From Lysobacter sp. (lineage in GTDB: Bacteria > Pseudomonadota > Gammaproteobacteria > Xanthomonadales > Xanthomonadaceae), in the NCBI GenBank assembly GCA_008015835.1, contig SSGH01000007.1, positions 310,001 to 374,000 on the forward strand: a stretch of DNA of 64,000 nucleotides, given 5' to 3'. Positions within the stretch are counted from its first letter, which is position 1. Every line of letters starts with the position of its first letter. The notes beneath the pieces are model-generated. The model saw nothing but the letters and a program-made list of their open reading frames with translations, searched no databases and was not told where the DNA came from. Positions 20,678-31,574 of the stretch are shown one piece after another. The position numbers and the translations under genes are program-made.

Positions 20678-22132
20678 TCAGCGTGCGGGGCGCGCGGCTT
20701 CCTGCACTGGAACGTCCTGCTGCTGCGGAGCGAGGTCGCGGCCGGCTTGCGCTTGGGCTTGGCTTTGTCCGGGTTGCAGCGTTTCGAGATTGCGCTGCGC
20801 GGTGGGCAGATCGGTCGCGATCGCGTGCGAGACCGGGAGCGGCGTGGACAGGCGCGCGGTCGGGTCGGACAGTCCGCCCTGCACCGCGATCAACTCGTTG
20901 CCGCGGCCGTTGAAGACGATGTGATCGGGGCGCACGTCCTGGCCCGCGGCGTGCACCGCCATGCCGGCGGCGACGCGCAAACGATCCTGGCCGAAGGCGT
21001 CGGCCGGAATGTTCGGCGAGCGATCCAACGCATCCATCGCGTTCTGCACCGCCGGGTGATTGGGCTGCCCCGGCTGGGCATGTTGCGCGGGGGTATGCGC
21101 GGGCGGCTGCGCGCCGGGCGGGTTGGGCGCGTTGATCGGCACGTGCTGATGCGTGGCTTGGGTGTCGTCGAAACGGCCCTGCGTCGGCGGATTGGTGCTG
21201 GTGTCGTAATACGTTTGTCGGCCGCCCGCGCCGCCGATGTTCATCCCGTTGCGCTCCAATTGCGCTTCGTTGATGCCCAGCGTGCCCATGTTCAGATGCA
21301 ACTGCGTGGTGATGCCGTTCGCCGCATGCGTCGGTGCGTAAAACTGTTCCACGCGCGCGATGGTGCTGGTCGGATTCGCGGCGTAGTAGTTCTGATAGTT
21401 GGAGTCGCCGTTGTGGCCGAGCCCCGCGCGCGCGGCGGGCATGTCGTAGTAGTACTGACCCATCGCTCGCGTATTCGCGGCGTCCGGGGTCATCGTCATG
21501 TCGGCGTTGAGCGTGTAGCCCGCGCGCAGCGCATAGGTGTTCGGCGTGCCCGGGGTGACCGCGATGACGTCCTGCATGCGCCCCGGATTGGCGCGATAGA
21601 TGTCTTCGAGGCTCGGGTTCTGATTGCCGTTGCCGCTGCGCAGCATGCCCACCGTGGCGTTGTAGCCGGCGATGTTGGCGGTCGATTCGTCGTTGCGATT
21701 GGCGGTGAGCAGCGTGTTCAGCGGCGCGGTGTAGTCGTGCACCGCCTGCGCGCTTTGGCCGATGCGATTCACGTCGGCGTCGAACGTGGTGTAGGCGGCG
21801 GCGACGGTGGGGCGGTTGATCGCATGCTGCAGTTCGTGCCCAGCGACGAAGGTCAGTTCGCCTGGATCGAACCGCGCGGGGGCCGTGGGCGAGGTCATAA
21901 TCGACGCGGGCAACTGCAGCGTGCGGCTGGTCGGGTCGTACTGCCCGCCCGCGTTGGTGCCGGCCGGCAGCAGCGCGAATCCGTTGAGATCGCCGGACGC
22001 GACGGCCGCGTTGATCTGGGTGACCAGCGCCGGCGAATTCTGCAGGGCGTTGTTGAAATTGGTGCGTTGGTCCGCGGTCAAACCGGCGGTGAAGTTATCG
22101 GCCAACGTCTGCGCTTGTTGACTCAGTGGCAT
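20678..22132 (-). CDS. Candidate X-T4SS effector (X-Tfe): HExxH metallopeptidase-like N-terminus + XVIPCD C-terminus
   Basis: TFVAGHELQHAINR; C-terminus HPAVQNAMDALDR...DRLRVAAGMAVHAAGQDVRPDHIVFNGRGNELIAVQGGLSDPTARL...Q-rich tail matches XVIPCD pattern. Confidence 0.8.
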   Translation of the reverse strand: MPLSQQAQTLADNFTAGLTADQRTNFNNALQNSPALVTQINAAVASGDLNGFALLPAGTNAGGQYDPTSRTLQLPASIMTSPTAPARFDPGELTFVAGHELQHAINRPTVAAAYTTFDADVNRIGQSAQAVHDYTAPLNTLLTANRNDESTANIAGYNATVGMLRSGNGNQNPSLEDIYRANPGRMQDVIAVTPGTPNTYALRAGYTLNADMTMTPDAANTRAMGQYYYDMPAARAGLGHNGDSNYQNYYAANPTSTIARVEQFYAPTHAANGITTQLHLNMGTLGINEAQLERNGMNIGGAGGRQTYYDTSTNPPTQGRFDDTQATHQHVPINAPNPPGAQPPAHTPAQHAQPGQPNHPAVQNAMDALDRSPNIPADAFGQDRLRVAAGMAVHAAGQDVRPDHIVFNGRGNELIAVQGGLSDPTARLSTPLPVSHAIATDLPTAQRNLETLQPGQSQAQAQAGRDLAPQQQDVPVQEAARPAR

Positions 22133-22190
22133 CGGTGCGTTCCTCTCGGCGGCCGCGGCGCGTCATGCGCGTCGGCCGGCGACGTCGGTT

Positions 22191-22793
22191 TCAGTGAATG
22201 TGGACCATCTGCACGCAGGCGTGCGCGATCTTCTCGGGCGAGGCGTCGGATTCGCCGCGGGTGTAGACCGTGACGGTCAGACCCGGGCGCTCGAAACGCT
22301 CGTGGATCACGCGGTTGTGTTCGCCGCGGTAGGTCTCGCGGGCGAAGCCCATCGTTTGCAGTTCGGCGGCGAAGCGCTCGAAATCGACGGCGCAAATGTC
22401 GCTGGCGGTCGGGTACGCATCGGGCTGGGCCGGACGGAACGCGAACTCGAACTGTTTGCCGTAGGCGCGCGTGGGGTCCCATTCGTAGGACGACCACCAA
22501 TCGCGCGAAAGTTGCTCGGCGAAGCCGAGACGGCCGGAATGTTCGGCGAACGGCAGATCGAAGGTTTTTTGCAGGCGCTCGGCGATGTCCTCGACGCTCT
22601 TGCTGTCGCGGATCAGATCGAGCACGCGCAGCAGCGCGTGTTCGGCGTCGAGACGAGGCGAGAACGTCTGCTCGGCGGCGGAAGCGGTGGTCATAGCGGG
22701 TGTCTCCTGGGTGGAACCGGGCGATGGTGCGGTGTTGGCGCAGGCCGCAAGGCCGAGCGTCGCGAACACGAGGGGAAGCCTGGGGACCGACAT
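22191..22793 (-). CDS. Lipoprotein, candidate X-Tfi immunity protein for the adjacent effector
   Basis: Lipobox LAAC; same strand, 58 bp upstream of the effector gene. Confidence 0.6.
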   Translation of the reverse strand: MSVPRLPLVFATLGLAACANTAPSPGSTQETPAMTTASAAEQTFSPRLDAEHALLRVLDLIRDSKSVEDIAERLQKTFDLPFAEHSGRLGFAEQLSRDWWSSYEWDPTRAYGKQFEFAFRPAQPDAYPTASDICAVDFERFAAELQTMGFARETYRGEHNRVIHERFERPGLTVTVYTRGESDASPEKIAHACVQMVHIH

Positions 22794-23078
22794 GGGGCGG
22801 CGTCCTGGTGGCGGGCGGATCGACTATACGCCGTCGGGAGGAGGCGGGCGGCGCGTCCCTGGCTTCGCGCGGGCGAAGAACGCGTGGGCCGCGAACGCGC
22901 CGAACCCCTCCGTGGCGTGCAATAGGAAACGCGAAAGACTCGCAAAGCGGGTCAGCGTCGCCGACGAACGGTCGAGAAACGGTTGCGCTCGCGTTCGCAG
23001 CGGCGACGCGCAAGGGCGTGTCTCAAGACACGTCCGGACCTGAACGCGGGCGTCGCGCGCACCGCGTTCGCGCGAGTC

Positions 23079-24473
23079 TCAAAGAATGTAGCGGGACAGA
23101 TCCGGATCCTGAACCAGATCGCCGAGATGCGCATCGACGTAGGCGCGATCGATCGTCACTTCGGCGCCGCCGCGATCGGGCGCTTCGTAGCTCAGCGTAT
23201 CGAGCAGCCGTTCCAGCACGGTGTGCAGCCGGCGCGCGCCGATGTTCTCCTGACGCTCGTTCACGGTGGCGGCGATCTCGGCCAAGCGCTCGATCGCGTC
23301 GGGCGCGAAGCGCAAGCCGACGCCTTCGGTCTTCAGCAATTCCACGTACTGCGTGGTGAGCGCGGCTTTGGGTTCGGTGAGGATGCGGACGAAATCCTGT
23401 TTGCCCAACGCATCGAGTTCGACCCGAATCGGGAAGCGGCCCTGCATCTCGGGAATCAAATCGCTGGGCTTAGCGAGATGGAACGCGCCGCTGGCGATGA
23501 ACAGGATGTGGTCGGTTTTGACCGCACCGTATTTGGTGCTGACGGTGGAGCCTTCCACCAACGGCAACAGATCGCGCTGCACGCCTTCGCGGCTGACGTC
23601 GGCGCCGTGGCCTTCGGAACGCTTGGCGACTTTGTCGATTTCGTCGATGAACACGATGCCGTGTTGCTCGCAGGCCTCGATCGCGGCTTCGCGGATATCG
23701 TCCTCGTTCACCAGCGCGGCCGCTTCCTCGTCGATCAACTGCGTGCGCGCGGCGCGGATGCTGAGTTTGCGCGCATGGGTTTTGTTGCCGGCGATGTTGG
23801 AGAACATCTGCCGCAGTTGCTGGCCCATCTCCTCCATGCCCGGCGGGGCCATGATGTCCACGCCGACGTTCACCGCCGTTTCGATTTCGATCTCGCGCTC
23901 GTCCAATTCGCCGGCGCGCAATTGCTTGCGGAGTTTGGCGCGTGTGTCGGCTTGGGGGTCGCGCGTCTCGCCGCTGCTCACATCGAGCGCGGTCTGCGCG
24001 GGATCCGCGCCGAAGCCGAAACCGTTGGGCTGACGGCGCGGCAACAGCGCATCGAGGATGCGATCCTCGGCGCGCGCTTCGGCCTGCGCGCGCACGCGGG
24101 TCTTGGCTTGTTCACGATACAGTTTGACCGCGGTGTCGGCCAAATCGCGGATGATCTGTTCGACATCCTTACCGACGTAGCCCACTTCGGTGAAGCGCGT
24201 CGCTTCGACTTTCACGAACGGCGCGTTCGCCAGCGTGGCGAGACGACGCGCGATTTCGGTTTTACCCACTCCGGTCGGGCCGATCATCAGAATATTCTTC
24301 GGCATCACTTCGTTGCGCAGCGCCGGATCGAGCTGCATGCGCCGCCAACGGTTGCGCAGCGCGATGGCGACCGCGCGCTTGGCGGCGGTCTGGCCGACGA
24401 TGTGGCGGTCGAGCTCCTGCACGATTTCGCGCGGGGTCATGGTGCTGCTGGCGTATTCGGGCTTGTTCGGCAT
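23079..24473 (-). CDS. hslU: HslU ATPase subunit of HslVU protease
   Basis: [53 protein letters not shown]-terminal LSRYIL. Confidence 0.98.
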   Translation of the reverse strand: MPNKPEYASSTMTPREIVQELDRHIVGQTAAKRAVAIALRNRWRRMQLDPALRNEVMPKNILMIGPTGVGKTEIARRLATLANAPFVKVEATRFTEVGYVGKDVEQIIRDLADTAVKLYREQAKTRVRAQAEARAEDRILDALLPRRQPNGFGFGADPAQTALDVSSGETRDPQADTRAKLRKQLRAGELDEREIEIETAVNVGVDIMAPPGMEEMGQQLRQMFSNIAGNKTHARKLSIRAARTQLIDEEAAALVNEDDIREAAIEACEQHGIVFIDEIDKVAKRSEGHGADVSREGVQRDLLPLVEGSTVSTKYGAVKTDHILFIASGAFHLAKPSDLIPEMQGRFPIRVELDALGKQDFVRILTEPKAALTTQYVELLKTEGVGLRFAPDAIERLAEIAATVNERQENIGARRLHTVLERLLDTLSYEAPDRGGAEVTIDRAYVDAHLGDLVQDPDLSRYIL

Positions 24474-24547
24474 TGCGGAGTCTTCGCGTTGAGGCGCCCG
24501 AAGGCGCGGCCGTGAATCGACAAAATCAAAAAAATCGTGGGGCTACT

Positions 24548-24617
24548 TTGTGGGAGCGCCGGAAGGCGCGATTGTGGGTTGGGAAGGTTCGATTCGCGCC
24601 TTCCGGCGCTCCCACAA
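24548..24617. repeat. Inverted REP-like pair, family B (TTGTGGGAGCGCCGGAAGGCGCGA), between hslV and hslU
   Basis: 24-bp perfect arms 24548-24571 and 24594-24617. Confidence 0.85.
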
Positions 24618-24624
24618 GCGCGGG

Positions 24625-25176
24625 TCAGAGTTCTTCGACGACGATATTGCGATTGGTGTAAATGCACACGTCGCCGGCGATGTTCAGCGCCTCGGTCGCG
24701 ATGGCGCGGGCGTCGAGCTGCGTATGCGCCAGCAGCGCGCGGGCCGCGGACAGCGCGTACATGCCGCCGGAGCCGATCGCGACCAAGCCGTCTTCGGGTT
24801 CGATGACATCGCCGGTGCCGCTGACGATCAGCGAGGTTTCGCGGTCGGCCACGGCCAGCAGGGCTTCGAGCTTGCCGAAGCGCCGCTCGGTGCGCCAATC
24901 CTTCGCCAACTCGACCGCCGCGCGCAGCAGTTGCCCGTGTTTCTCCAATTTCGATTCGAACAACTCGAACAAGGTGAACGCATCGGCGGCGGCGCCCGCG
25001 AACCCGGCCAGCACCTGGCCGTCGCGGCCGAGCCGACGGACCTTGCGCGCGTTGGCTTTCATCACGGTGTGGCCGAGCGTGACTTGGCCGTCGCCGGCCA
25101 CCACCACGCGGCCTTCGCGCCGCACGGACACGATGGTGGTGGCGTGGAAGACATTGGGATTTCGACTGGGGTCCAT
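24625..25176 (-). CDS. hslV: HslV protease subunit
   Basis: [37 protein letters not shown]; upstream of hslU. Confidence 0.97.
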   Translation of the reverse strand: MDPSRNPNVFHATTIVSVRREGRVVVAGDGQVTLGHTVMKANARKVRRLGRDGQVLAGFAGAAADAFTLFELFESKLEKHGQLLRAAVELAKDWRTERRFGKLEALLAVADRETSLIVSGTGDVIEPEDGLVAIGSGGMYALSAARALLAHTQLDARAIATEALNIAGDVCIYTNRNIVVEEL

Positions 25177-25257
25177 GCGGCCTCCTGAGCGGTCCGTCGG
25201 TTGTGGGGACGGCCGCGGCGACGGGCAAGGGGTGACCGACGACACGGCGCCGAACCT

Positions 25258-25360
25258 GTAGAGCGGAGCGCAGCTCCGCTGAACACCAAACCCGTGCCGC
25301 GGAACAAACTCCGCTGAACCGTCTTCGGGAATACGGCAGCGGAGCTGCGCTCCGCTCTAC
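25258..25360. repeat. Inverted REP-like pair, family A, between hslV and xerC
   Basis: GTAGAGCGGAGCGCAGCTCCGCTGAA ... AGCGGAGCTGCGCTCCGCTCTAC. Confidence 0.8.
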
Positions 25361-25369
25361 ATGGCGGGA

Positions 25370-26257
25370 TCAGGATTTTCGCTTCGCCCGCGGATGCGCG
25401 CCGTCGTACACCTTCGCGAGGTGCTGGTAATCCAAATGCGTGTAGATCTGGGTGGTGGCGATATCGGCGTGACCGAGCAATTCCTGCACGCCGCGCAGAT
25501 CGCCCGACGACTCCAGCACATGGCTGGCGAAGGAATGCCGCAACAAATGCGGATGCACGCGTTTGAACAGGCCCTGACGCTGCGCGAGTTGGCGCAAGCG
25601 AATTTGCACCGCGCGCGGCGTGATCGGCCCGCCGCCGCGGCCCGGAAAGACCGGCGTTTCGTTGCGGCCCTGCGAATCCTCGCGCCAAGCCTGCAGCGCG
25701 GCGCGCGCATGCGAACCGACCGGCACCGTGCGCTGTTTGCTGCCTTTGCCGAGCACGGTGACGAGGCCTTCGGCGAAATCGAGATCGCGCCACCGGAGCG
25801 CGCACAGTTCGCTCAGGCGCAGACCGGAACTGTAGAACAGCTCCAGCATCGCGCGGTCGCGCAAGCCCAGCGGCGCGTCGGTGGGCAATTCCACCAACTG
25901 CACGGCTTCGTCCACATCCAAGACCTGCGGCAGTTTGCGCGGCGCTTTCGGCGCGCGCAGCCCAGCGGCGGGGCTGGCGGCGATGCGGCCGTGCTTGAGC
26001 AACCACCGATAGAAACTACGGCACGCCGACAACCGCCGCTGCAGGCTTTTCGGCGACAGCCCGCGCCGGTGCTCCGCGGCGACGAACGCGCGCAGTTGTT
26101 CCAGATGCAGCTCGGCCACATCGACGACGCCCTGCCCTTGCGCCCACTGCGTCAACGCCTCCAAATCGCGGCGATACGCATCGAGCGTATGCGCGGACAT
26201 CCGGCGCTCCACCTGCAGATGCGCGAGGAAGTCGTCGATGGGCGACATCGGGCTCAT
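25370..26257 (-). CDS. xerC: Tyrosine recombinase XerC
   Basis: RHRY motifs: [48 protein letters not shown]. Confidence 0.95.
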   Translation of the reverse strand: MSPMSPIDDFLAHLQVERRMSAHTLDAYRRDLEALTQWAQGQGVVDVAELHLEQLRAFVAAEHRRGLSPKSLQRRLSACRSFYRWLLKHGRIAASPAAGLRAPKAPRKLPQVLDVDEAVQLVELPTDAPLGLRDRAMLELFYSSGLRLSELCALRWRDLDFAEGLVTVLGKGSKQRTVPVGSHARAALQAWREDSQGRNETPVFPGRGGGPITPRAVQIRLRQLAQRQGLFKRVHPHLLRHSFASHVLESSGDLRGVQELLGHADIATTQIYTHLDYQHLAKVYDGAHPRAKRKS

Positions 26258-26682
26258 CTTCGCGGCCAAGCCTCGGCGATGCCGAGCCAATGCGTCGCGC
26301 CGAACACGAGGCAAATCGCCGAACTCCACCACCAAAACGCGCGGTCTCGCGGCCGGCGTAGCGCGGCGTAGGCGACGCCGGCCAATCCGCGCAAGGTATA
26401 CACGCTCGCGATGGCGAGCAGCGCCGGCCAAAGCCCTGGCAAGGGCGGAATCGCGCCCGCGCCGGACAGCGCGTACAGCGACCACGCCGACAGCACCACA
26501 ACGATCGGCGCGGTCACCGCCGCGGGCCGCCAGTCGCCGGCCTCGGCGAGCCGCGCCATACGTTCCCCCGCGCCGAAAAACCGATACCACGGCGCGCCGA
26601 ATACGATGCAGCCGACGTGCAGCGACGCGGCCAGCGCACTGAGCGCGGCGGCCGACAGCAACAGCGGATCGACGGGCCGCAT
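26254..26682 (-). CDS. Small integral membrane protein, unknown
   Basis: 142 aa, four hydrophobic segments; 4-bp overlap with xerC. Confidence 0.7.
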   Translation of the reverse strand: MRPVDPLLLSAAALSALAASLHVGCIVFGAPWYRFFGAGERMARLAEAGDWRPAAVTAPIVVVLSAWSLYALSGAGAIPPLPGLWPALLAIASVYTLRGLAGVAYAALRRPRDRAFWWWSSAICLVFGATHWLGIAEAWPRR

Positions 26683-26697
26683 CGTTCGCTTGTCTTC

Positions 26698-27387
26698 TTA
26701 GCCGTCGAAGCGCCGCATCGCCGCCACGAACGCCTCGCCCATCATGCGCAGGAACAGCGTGCCCATGCCGGGATAGAAACGATTGGGTTCGCGACTGCCG
26801 ACGGCGAGAAGACCGAGACCCGACAGCGGCAGCAGGGCCGTGGATTGCACCTCATCGATGCGATCGCCGTAGAGCACCGCATTCTTGTCGGGGTGCAGAC
26901 GGCCGCAGATCGGTTGGCCGTCGCGGATGCAATCGCGGAACGGCGACAGACGTTCGTCCGCTTCGGGCACGATGCGCAGCCATTCGTTCTCGTCCAACCC
27001 CGGCACGGCGGCGAACAGCACGAAACGCACGGCGTCGCCGTCGAAATCCTCGGCCAGCGCGGCGGCCATGGCGCGCGCGGTGTCGGCCGCGTTGGTCTGT
27101 TTCATCAGCGCCAGCGTCAACTGATGCGTGCGCACGGCCAAGCGTTCGTTCTCTTGCGCGTTGCCGAACAAGTCCTGCAGCCGCCGCGACAGTTCGCGGT
27201 TCTTCTCGCGCAGGATGTCGAGCTGATAGCTTGCCAGCGACGCCGCCGACCCCTGCTCGCGCGGCACCACCAAGGTGATCGCGAGATCGGGGAATTGCTG
27301 CAGAAAACTCGGATGCCGTCGCAGCCACGCGGCGACTTCGTGCGCGCCCAGCTTCTCGCCGGACGCTTTGTCGAACGGATCGATCAT
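26698..27387 (-). CDS. DUF484 family protein
   Basis: [53 protein letters not shown]; between dapF and xerC. Confidence 0.93.
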   Translation of the reverse strand: MIDPFDKASGEKLGAHEVAAWLRRHPSFLQQFPDLAITLVVPREQGSAASLASYQLDILREKNRELSRRLQDLFGNAQENERLAVRTHQLTLALMKQTNAADTARAMAAALAEDFDGDAVRFVLFAAVPGLDENEWLRIVPEADERLSPFRDCIRDGQPICGRLHPDKNAVLYGDRIDEVQSTALLPLSGLGLLAVGSREPNRFYPGMGTLFLRMMGEAFVAAMRRFDG

Positions 27388-28274
27388 CGCCACCACTCTC
27401 CCTCGAAAACGAATGCGGCCGGGCCGGCCATCGCGATGGGGGACGCATCGTCGGGCCAGACGATGCGCAACACGCCGCCGGGCAACACCACATCGACATC
27501 GCGATCGATGCGATCGCGGCGCATCAGGATCGCGGCCGCCGCGCAGGCGCCGCTGCCGCAGGCCAGGGTTTCGCCGACGCCGCGCTCGAACACGCGCAGT
27601 TTGATGCGGTCGCGCGCGACGACTTCGGCGAAGCCCACGTTCACCGACTCGGGAAACATGCGATGCCCCTGCAAATACGCGCCGAGCAGCGCGACCGGCG
27701 CGGTCGCGGCTTCGGGCACCTCGATCAGGGCGTGCGGGTTGCCCATCGACACCGCGCCGAAGCGCAGCGGGCGGCCGCCGAACTCCAGCACATAGCCGTC
27801 TTGGGCGTTCTCGAACCCGACCAGCGGGATCGCGTCGAGCGCGAACTCCGGCACGCCCATGGCGATCCGGAACCGATCGCCGCCGAGCGCGTCGACGGCG
27901 TGCGTCCCGCTGGGGCTGTCGAGCGCGAAACGGCCGCCTTCCGGCGGCGGCAGGCCGCGCTGCGCACGGTCGCGCAGCACCCAGGCGGCGACGCAGCGCG
28001 CGCCGTTGCCGCATTGGCGGGCGCTGGACGCGTCGCTGTTCCAGATGCGATAGCTCGCCAGCGCGCCCGCGCTGCGCGGCGATTCGACGGTGAGCAGTTG
28101 ATCGCAGCCGATGCCGGTGTGGCGATCGGTCAAGGCCCGGCACAGCGCGGGCGTGGGCGGCGGCGCGTCGACGGCGCCGTCGCGGCCGCGGCCGCGCAGG
28201 TCGAGCACGACGAAGTCGTTGCCCGCGCCGTGCATCTTGCTGAACCGCAGCGGGGGCTGCGCGGCCGGCGCCAT
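27384..28274 (-). CDS. dapF: Diaminopimelate epimerase
   Basis: [35 protein letters not shown]. Confidence 0.97.
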   Translation of the reverse strand: MAPAAQPPLRFSKMHGAGNDFVVLDLRGRGRDGAVDAPPPTPALCRALTDRHTGIGCDQLLTVESPRSAGALASYRIWNSDASSARQCGNGARCVAAWVLRDRAQRGLPPPEGGRFALDSPSGTHAVDALGGDRFRIAMGVPEFALDAIPLVGFENAQDGYVLEFGGRPLRFGAVSMGNPHALIEVPEAATAPVALLGAYLQGHRMFPESVNVGFAEVVARDRIKLRVFERGVGETLACGSGACAAAAILMRRDRIDRDVDVVLPGGVLRIVWPDDASPIAMAGPAAFVFEGEWWR

Positions 28275-28278
28275 GGCG

Positions 28279-28491
28279 TCAGCGGCCGGGCGGCGGCGGG
28301 GACTCGGCGGCCGGCGTCTCCGCGGGCGCGGGCGCATCGGCCGCCGGTTCGACGGGCGTTTCGGCCTTCGCGTCGGGCGCGGGGCGATCCGGTAACACCA
28401 AGGGGCCTTTATTGCCGCAGGCGGCGAGCGCGAACGGCAGGACGAGCGCGAGGCACAGCGACTTCAGGCGCGGCGAGAGGCATCGATTCAT
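28279..28491 (-). CDS. lptM: LptM (YifL)-like small lipoprotein
   Basis: Lipobox AAC followed by GNKGPLVLP; immediately upstream of dapF. Confidence 0.85.
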   Translation of the reverse strand: MNRCLSPRLKSLCLALVLPFALAACGNKGPLVLPDRPAPDAKAETPVEPAADAPAPAETPAAESPPPPGR

Positions 28492-28556
28492 CGGCGCAGT
28501 GTAGCCGCGCGCCTCGGTCTGGGGAATGCGGCGCGCGCGGACGGCCGAGCCGCCGC

Positions 28557-28970
28557 TCATGCGCGTCGCGGTTCGGGCCGACGCCAGAGCCACAGCGCGA
28601 CGAGGGTCATGGTCGCGGTGCCGGTGGCGGCCATCCAAAGTTTCGGCGCGGTGAGGAACATCACCACGGCGCAGAAGGCCATGCTCACGGTCGCCAACCA
28701 CTTCGAACGGCGGCTCACCGCGCCCTGCTCCTGCCAGTCGCGGATCATCGGGCCGAAGCGGCGGTGCCCCAGCAGCCACGTATGCAAACGCTGCGAACCG
28801 CGCGCGGCCGCGAACGCCGACAGCAGCACGAACGGCACCGTCGGCAGCCCCGGCAGCGCGATGCCGACGATGCCCAGGCCCAAACTCGCGTAGGCCAACA
28901 GCCACCACGCCCAGCGCCAGCGGCGCGACGCCGGTGCGACGGCGGCTTTAGGCGAAGAATCGAGCGTCAT
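28557..28970 (-). CDS. DUF454 (YbaN-like) membrane protein
   Basis: GIVGIALPGLPTVPFVLLSAFAAARGSQRLHTWLLGHRRFGPMIRDW. Confidence 0.88.
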   Translation of the reverse strand: MTLDSSPKAAVAPASRRWRWAWWLLAYASLGLGIVGIALPGLPTVPFVLLSAFAAARGSQRLHTWLLGHRRFGPMIRDWQEQGAVSRRSKWLATVSMAFCAVVMFLTAPKLWMAATGTATMTLVALWLWRRPEPRRA

Positions 28971-29034
28971 CGGGGCGGTCGGCGTCCTGTCCGGCGCCGC
29001 GACGCATCCGCTCGGAGCGTCGCGGCGCGCGCGC

Positions 29035-31203
29035 TCACTTCGCGACCGGCGCGTCGGCCAAGCCCAGTCGATCGAGCATGAACGCGAACATCTCGGCGCT
29101 TTCGCGATAACGACGGAAGCGGCCCGATTTGCCGCCGTGACCGGCGTCCATGTTCGTGCGGAACACCACCGGCGCCTTCGACACGTTCACGTCGCGCAGC
29201 CGCGCGACGTATTTCGCCGGCTCCCAGTACTGCACCTGCGAATCCCACAGGCCGGTGCCGACGAACATCGCCGGGTACGCCTGCTTGGACAGATTGTCGT
29301 AAGGCGAATACGACAGCATGTAGTCGTAATAGGTTTTCTTTTCCGGGTTGCCCCACTCGTCGTATTCGTTGGTGGTCAGCGGGATGCTGGGGTCGAGCAT
29401 CGTCGTCACCACGTCCACGAACGGCACCTGCGACAGAATGACGCTGTACTTCTCCGGGGCCATATTGGCGATCGCGCCCATCAGCAAGCCGCCGGCGCTG
29501 CCGCCGTAGGCCGCCACGCGATCCTTCGCGGCGTAGCCGCGCGCGACCAAGGCGTCGGTCACATCGACGAAATCGGTGAAGGTATTTTTCTTCCGGAACA
29601 GCTTGCCGTCCTCGTACCACTTGCGGCCCATTTCCTGGCCGCCGCGAATGTGCGCGATGGCATAGACCATGCCGCGATCGAGCAGGCTCACGGTGGTGAG
29701 GCTGAAGTTCGGGTCGGTGGAACTGCCGTAGCTGCCGTAGGCGTACTGCAGCAACGCGGCTTTGCCGTTCTTCTCGAAGCCCTTGCGATAGACCAACGAC
29801 ACCGGAATCTTGGCGCCGTCGCGCGCATCCACCCACAGCCGCTCGGTGACGTAGTTCGAGGCGTCGTAACCGATCACCGGCATTTGCTTGAGCATGCGGC
29901 GCTCGCCGGTGGCGACGTTCAATTCGTAGGTGGTGGACGGCGTGGTCAACGAGGTATAGCTGTAGCGCAGCCAGGTCGTGTCGGGCTCGGCGTTCGTCGA
30001 CAGCGCCATGGAATACGCGGGTTCATCGGCCTTCACGAACTCTTCCTTCGCATCCGCGCCGGCATCGGCCTTGAGCAGACGGATCCGCTCCAGCCCGTCC
30101 GAGCGCTCGGCGATGGCGGTGAAGCCGTCGAACAGTTCGAAGCCATCGATGAACACGTCGTCGCGATGCGGCACCCATTCCTGCCAGGCGTCGCGCGAGG
30201 CGGCGTCGGTCGGCGCGGTCATCAGCTTGAAATTGGCGGCCGGCTTGCCGTCGGCGCCGGGCGCGTTGGTGCGAATCACCCAACGGCCGTCGAGATGATC
30301 GGCGTCGTATTCCACGTCGCGCTGGCGCGGCGCGAACACGGTGAAGGTTTTCGGGTCGGCGGCCGGCGCGCAGCGCATTTCGCTGGAGACGGTGCTTTCG
30401 ACCACGATGCAGATGAAGGCGTCGTCGCGGGTGCGATCCAGGCCCATATAGAAACTATCGTCTTTTTCCTCGTACACCAGTTCGTCGGCCGAGGCGGACG
30501 TGCCCAGCACGTGCTTCTTCACGCGCACGGTGAGCAGCGTGTCCGGATCGTTCTCGACGTAGAACAAGGTCTTGTTGTCGTCGGCCCAGACCACGTTCGG
30601 GGACACGCCGGTCACCCGATCGGGATACAACTCGCCGGTCTCGAGATTCTTGAAGCGAATGGTGTACTGGCGGCGGCCGTTATCGTCTTCGGCATAGGCC
30701 AGCAAACGATTGTCGCGACTGACGTCGAAATCGCCGACGCTGTAGTAGTTCTTGTCCTTGGCCAACGCGTTCACGTCGAGCAGAACCTCTTCGTCCTGAC
30801 CCTGACTGCCGTCGGCGGCGGCCTTGGCGCGCAGGTACACCGGGTAATCCTGGCCGGCCTTGAAGCGGCTGAAGTACCAATAGCCGCGTTCCCGATACGG
30901 CACCGAGTCGTCGTCCTGCTTCACGCGGCCGACGATTTCGTCGTAGACGCGATTCTCCAAGGGCTTGAGCGGCGCCATCACTTGGTCGGCATAGGCGTTC
31001 TCGGCGTTGAGATACGCCAGCATCTCGGGTTTTTTGCGATCGTCGTCGCGCAGCCAGTAGTACTCGTCGTTGCGCACCGCGCCATGCGGCGCTTTGATTT
31101 CGTGCGGTTTCTTGGCGGCGTCGGGGGGCGGGGGAAGATCGGCGGCGAGGCCGGAGAGCGGCAGAGTCATGAGTAGGCCGAGGACAGTGATTCGAAGGGG
31201 CAT
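29035..31203 (-). CDS. ptrB: S9 family peptidase, oligopeptidase B-like
   Basis: GSYGSSTDPNFSLTTVSLLDRGMVYAIAHIRGGQEMGR, YGGSAGGLLMGA, signal peptide. Confidence 0.92.
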   Translation of the reverse strand: MPLRITVLGLLMTLPLSGLAADLPPPPDAAKKPHEIKAPHGAVRNDEYYWLRDDDRKKPEMLAYLNAENAYADQVMAPLKPLENRVYDEIVGRVKQDDDSVPYRERGYWYFSRFKAGQDYPVYLRAKAAADGSQGQDEEVLLDVNALAKDKNYYSVGDFDVSRDNRLLAYAEDDNGRRQYTIRFKNLETGELYPDRVTGVSPNVVWADDNKTLFYVENDPDTLLTVRVKKHVLGTSASADELVYEEKDDSFYMGLDRTRDDAFICIVVESTVSSEMRCAPAADPKTFTVFAPRQRDVEYDADHLDGRWVIRTNAPGADGKPAANFKLMTAPTDAASRDAWQEWVPHRDDVFIDGFELFDGFTAIAERSDGLERIRLLKADAGADAKEEFVKADEPAYSMALSTNAEPDTTWLRYSYTSLTTPSTTYELNVATGERRMLKQMPVIGYDASNYVTERLWVDARDGAKIPVSLVYRKGFEKNGKAALLQYAYGSYGSSTDPNFSLTTVSLLDRGMVYAIAHIRGGQEMGRKWYEDGKLFRKKNTFTDFVDVTDALVARGYAAKDRVAAYGGSAGGLLMGAIANMAPEKYSVILSQVPFVDVVTTMLDPSIPLTTNEYDEWGNPEKKTYYDYMLSYSPYDNLSKQAYPAMFVGTGLWDSQVQYWEPAKYVARLRDVNVSKAPVVFRTNMDAGHGGKSGRFRRYRESAEMFAFMLDRLGLADAPVAK

Positions 31204-31574
31204 CGAGGGTGGGCTCCGCAGAAGGGCGGTCGGCGTCGACGACGTCGGCGCGCAAGAGCGCACAGCATACCGGACGCCGATGGCGACGCCCCAGGTCGTC
31301 GGTCGCCGCGGGCGCACGCGGGATCGCGAAAGGGTCGCGGTCTCGCCCGCTTGGGGCGGCCGCCGATCTCGCCTCGTCGGCCGCTTCGACCCATGGTCAC
31401 GAATCGACTCGGACTCGCTTTCGGTCGCGCTGGCCGAGGCAGCGGCCCGGCCACGTTGTCTCCATCGGGACGAAGTGCGAACCTACGACACGACGCGCAT
31501 CATCGACGGTGCCGACGGCGCGATCCGAGCAACGGGATACCGCCTGGGCACGCACAAGACGCAAGGAAAGCGCC

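Noticed and set aside
18841-22793. Local T4SS or T2SS structural cluster around the ATPase and the effector
   Set aside because: No VirB/VirD4 or Gsp components found in the window; only cargo-type genes and one ATPase
25370-26257. Tyrosine recombinase as an integrase of a mobile element
   Set aside because: Sequence and context (DUF484-dapF) fit chromosomal XerC
29137-31176. 679-aa ORF antisense to oligopeptidase B
   Set aside because: Spurious high-GC antisense frame
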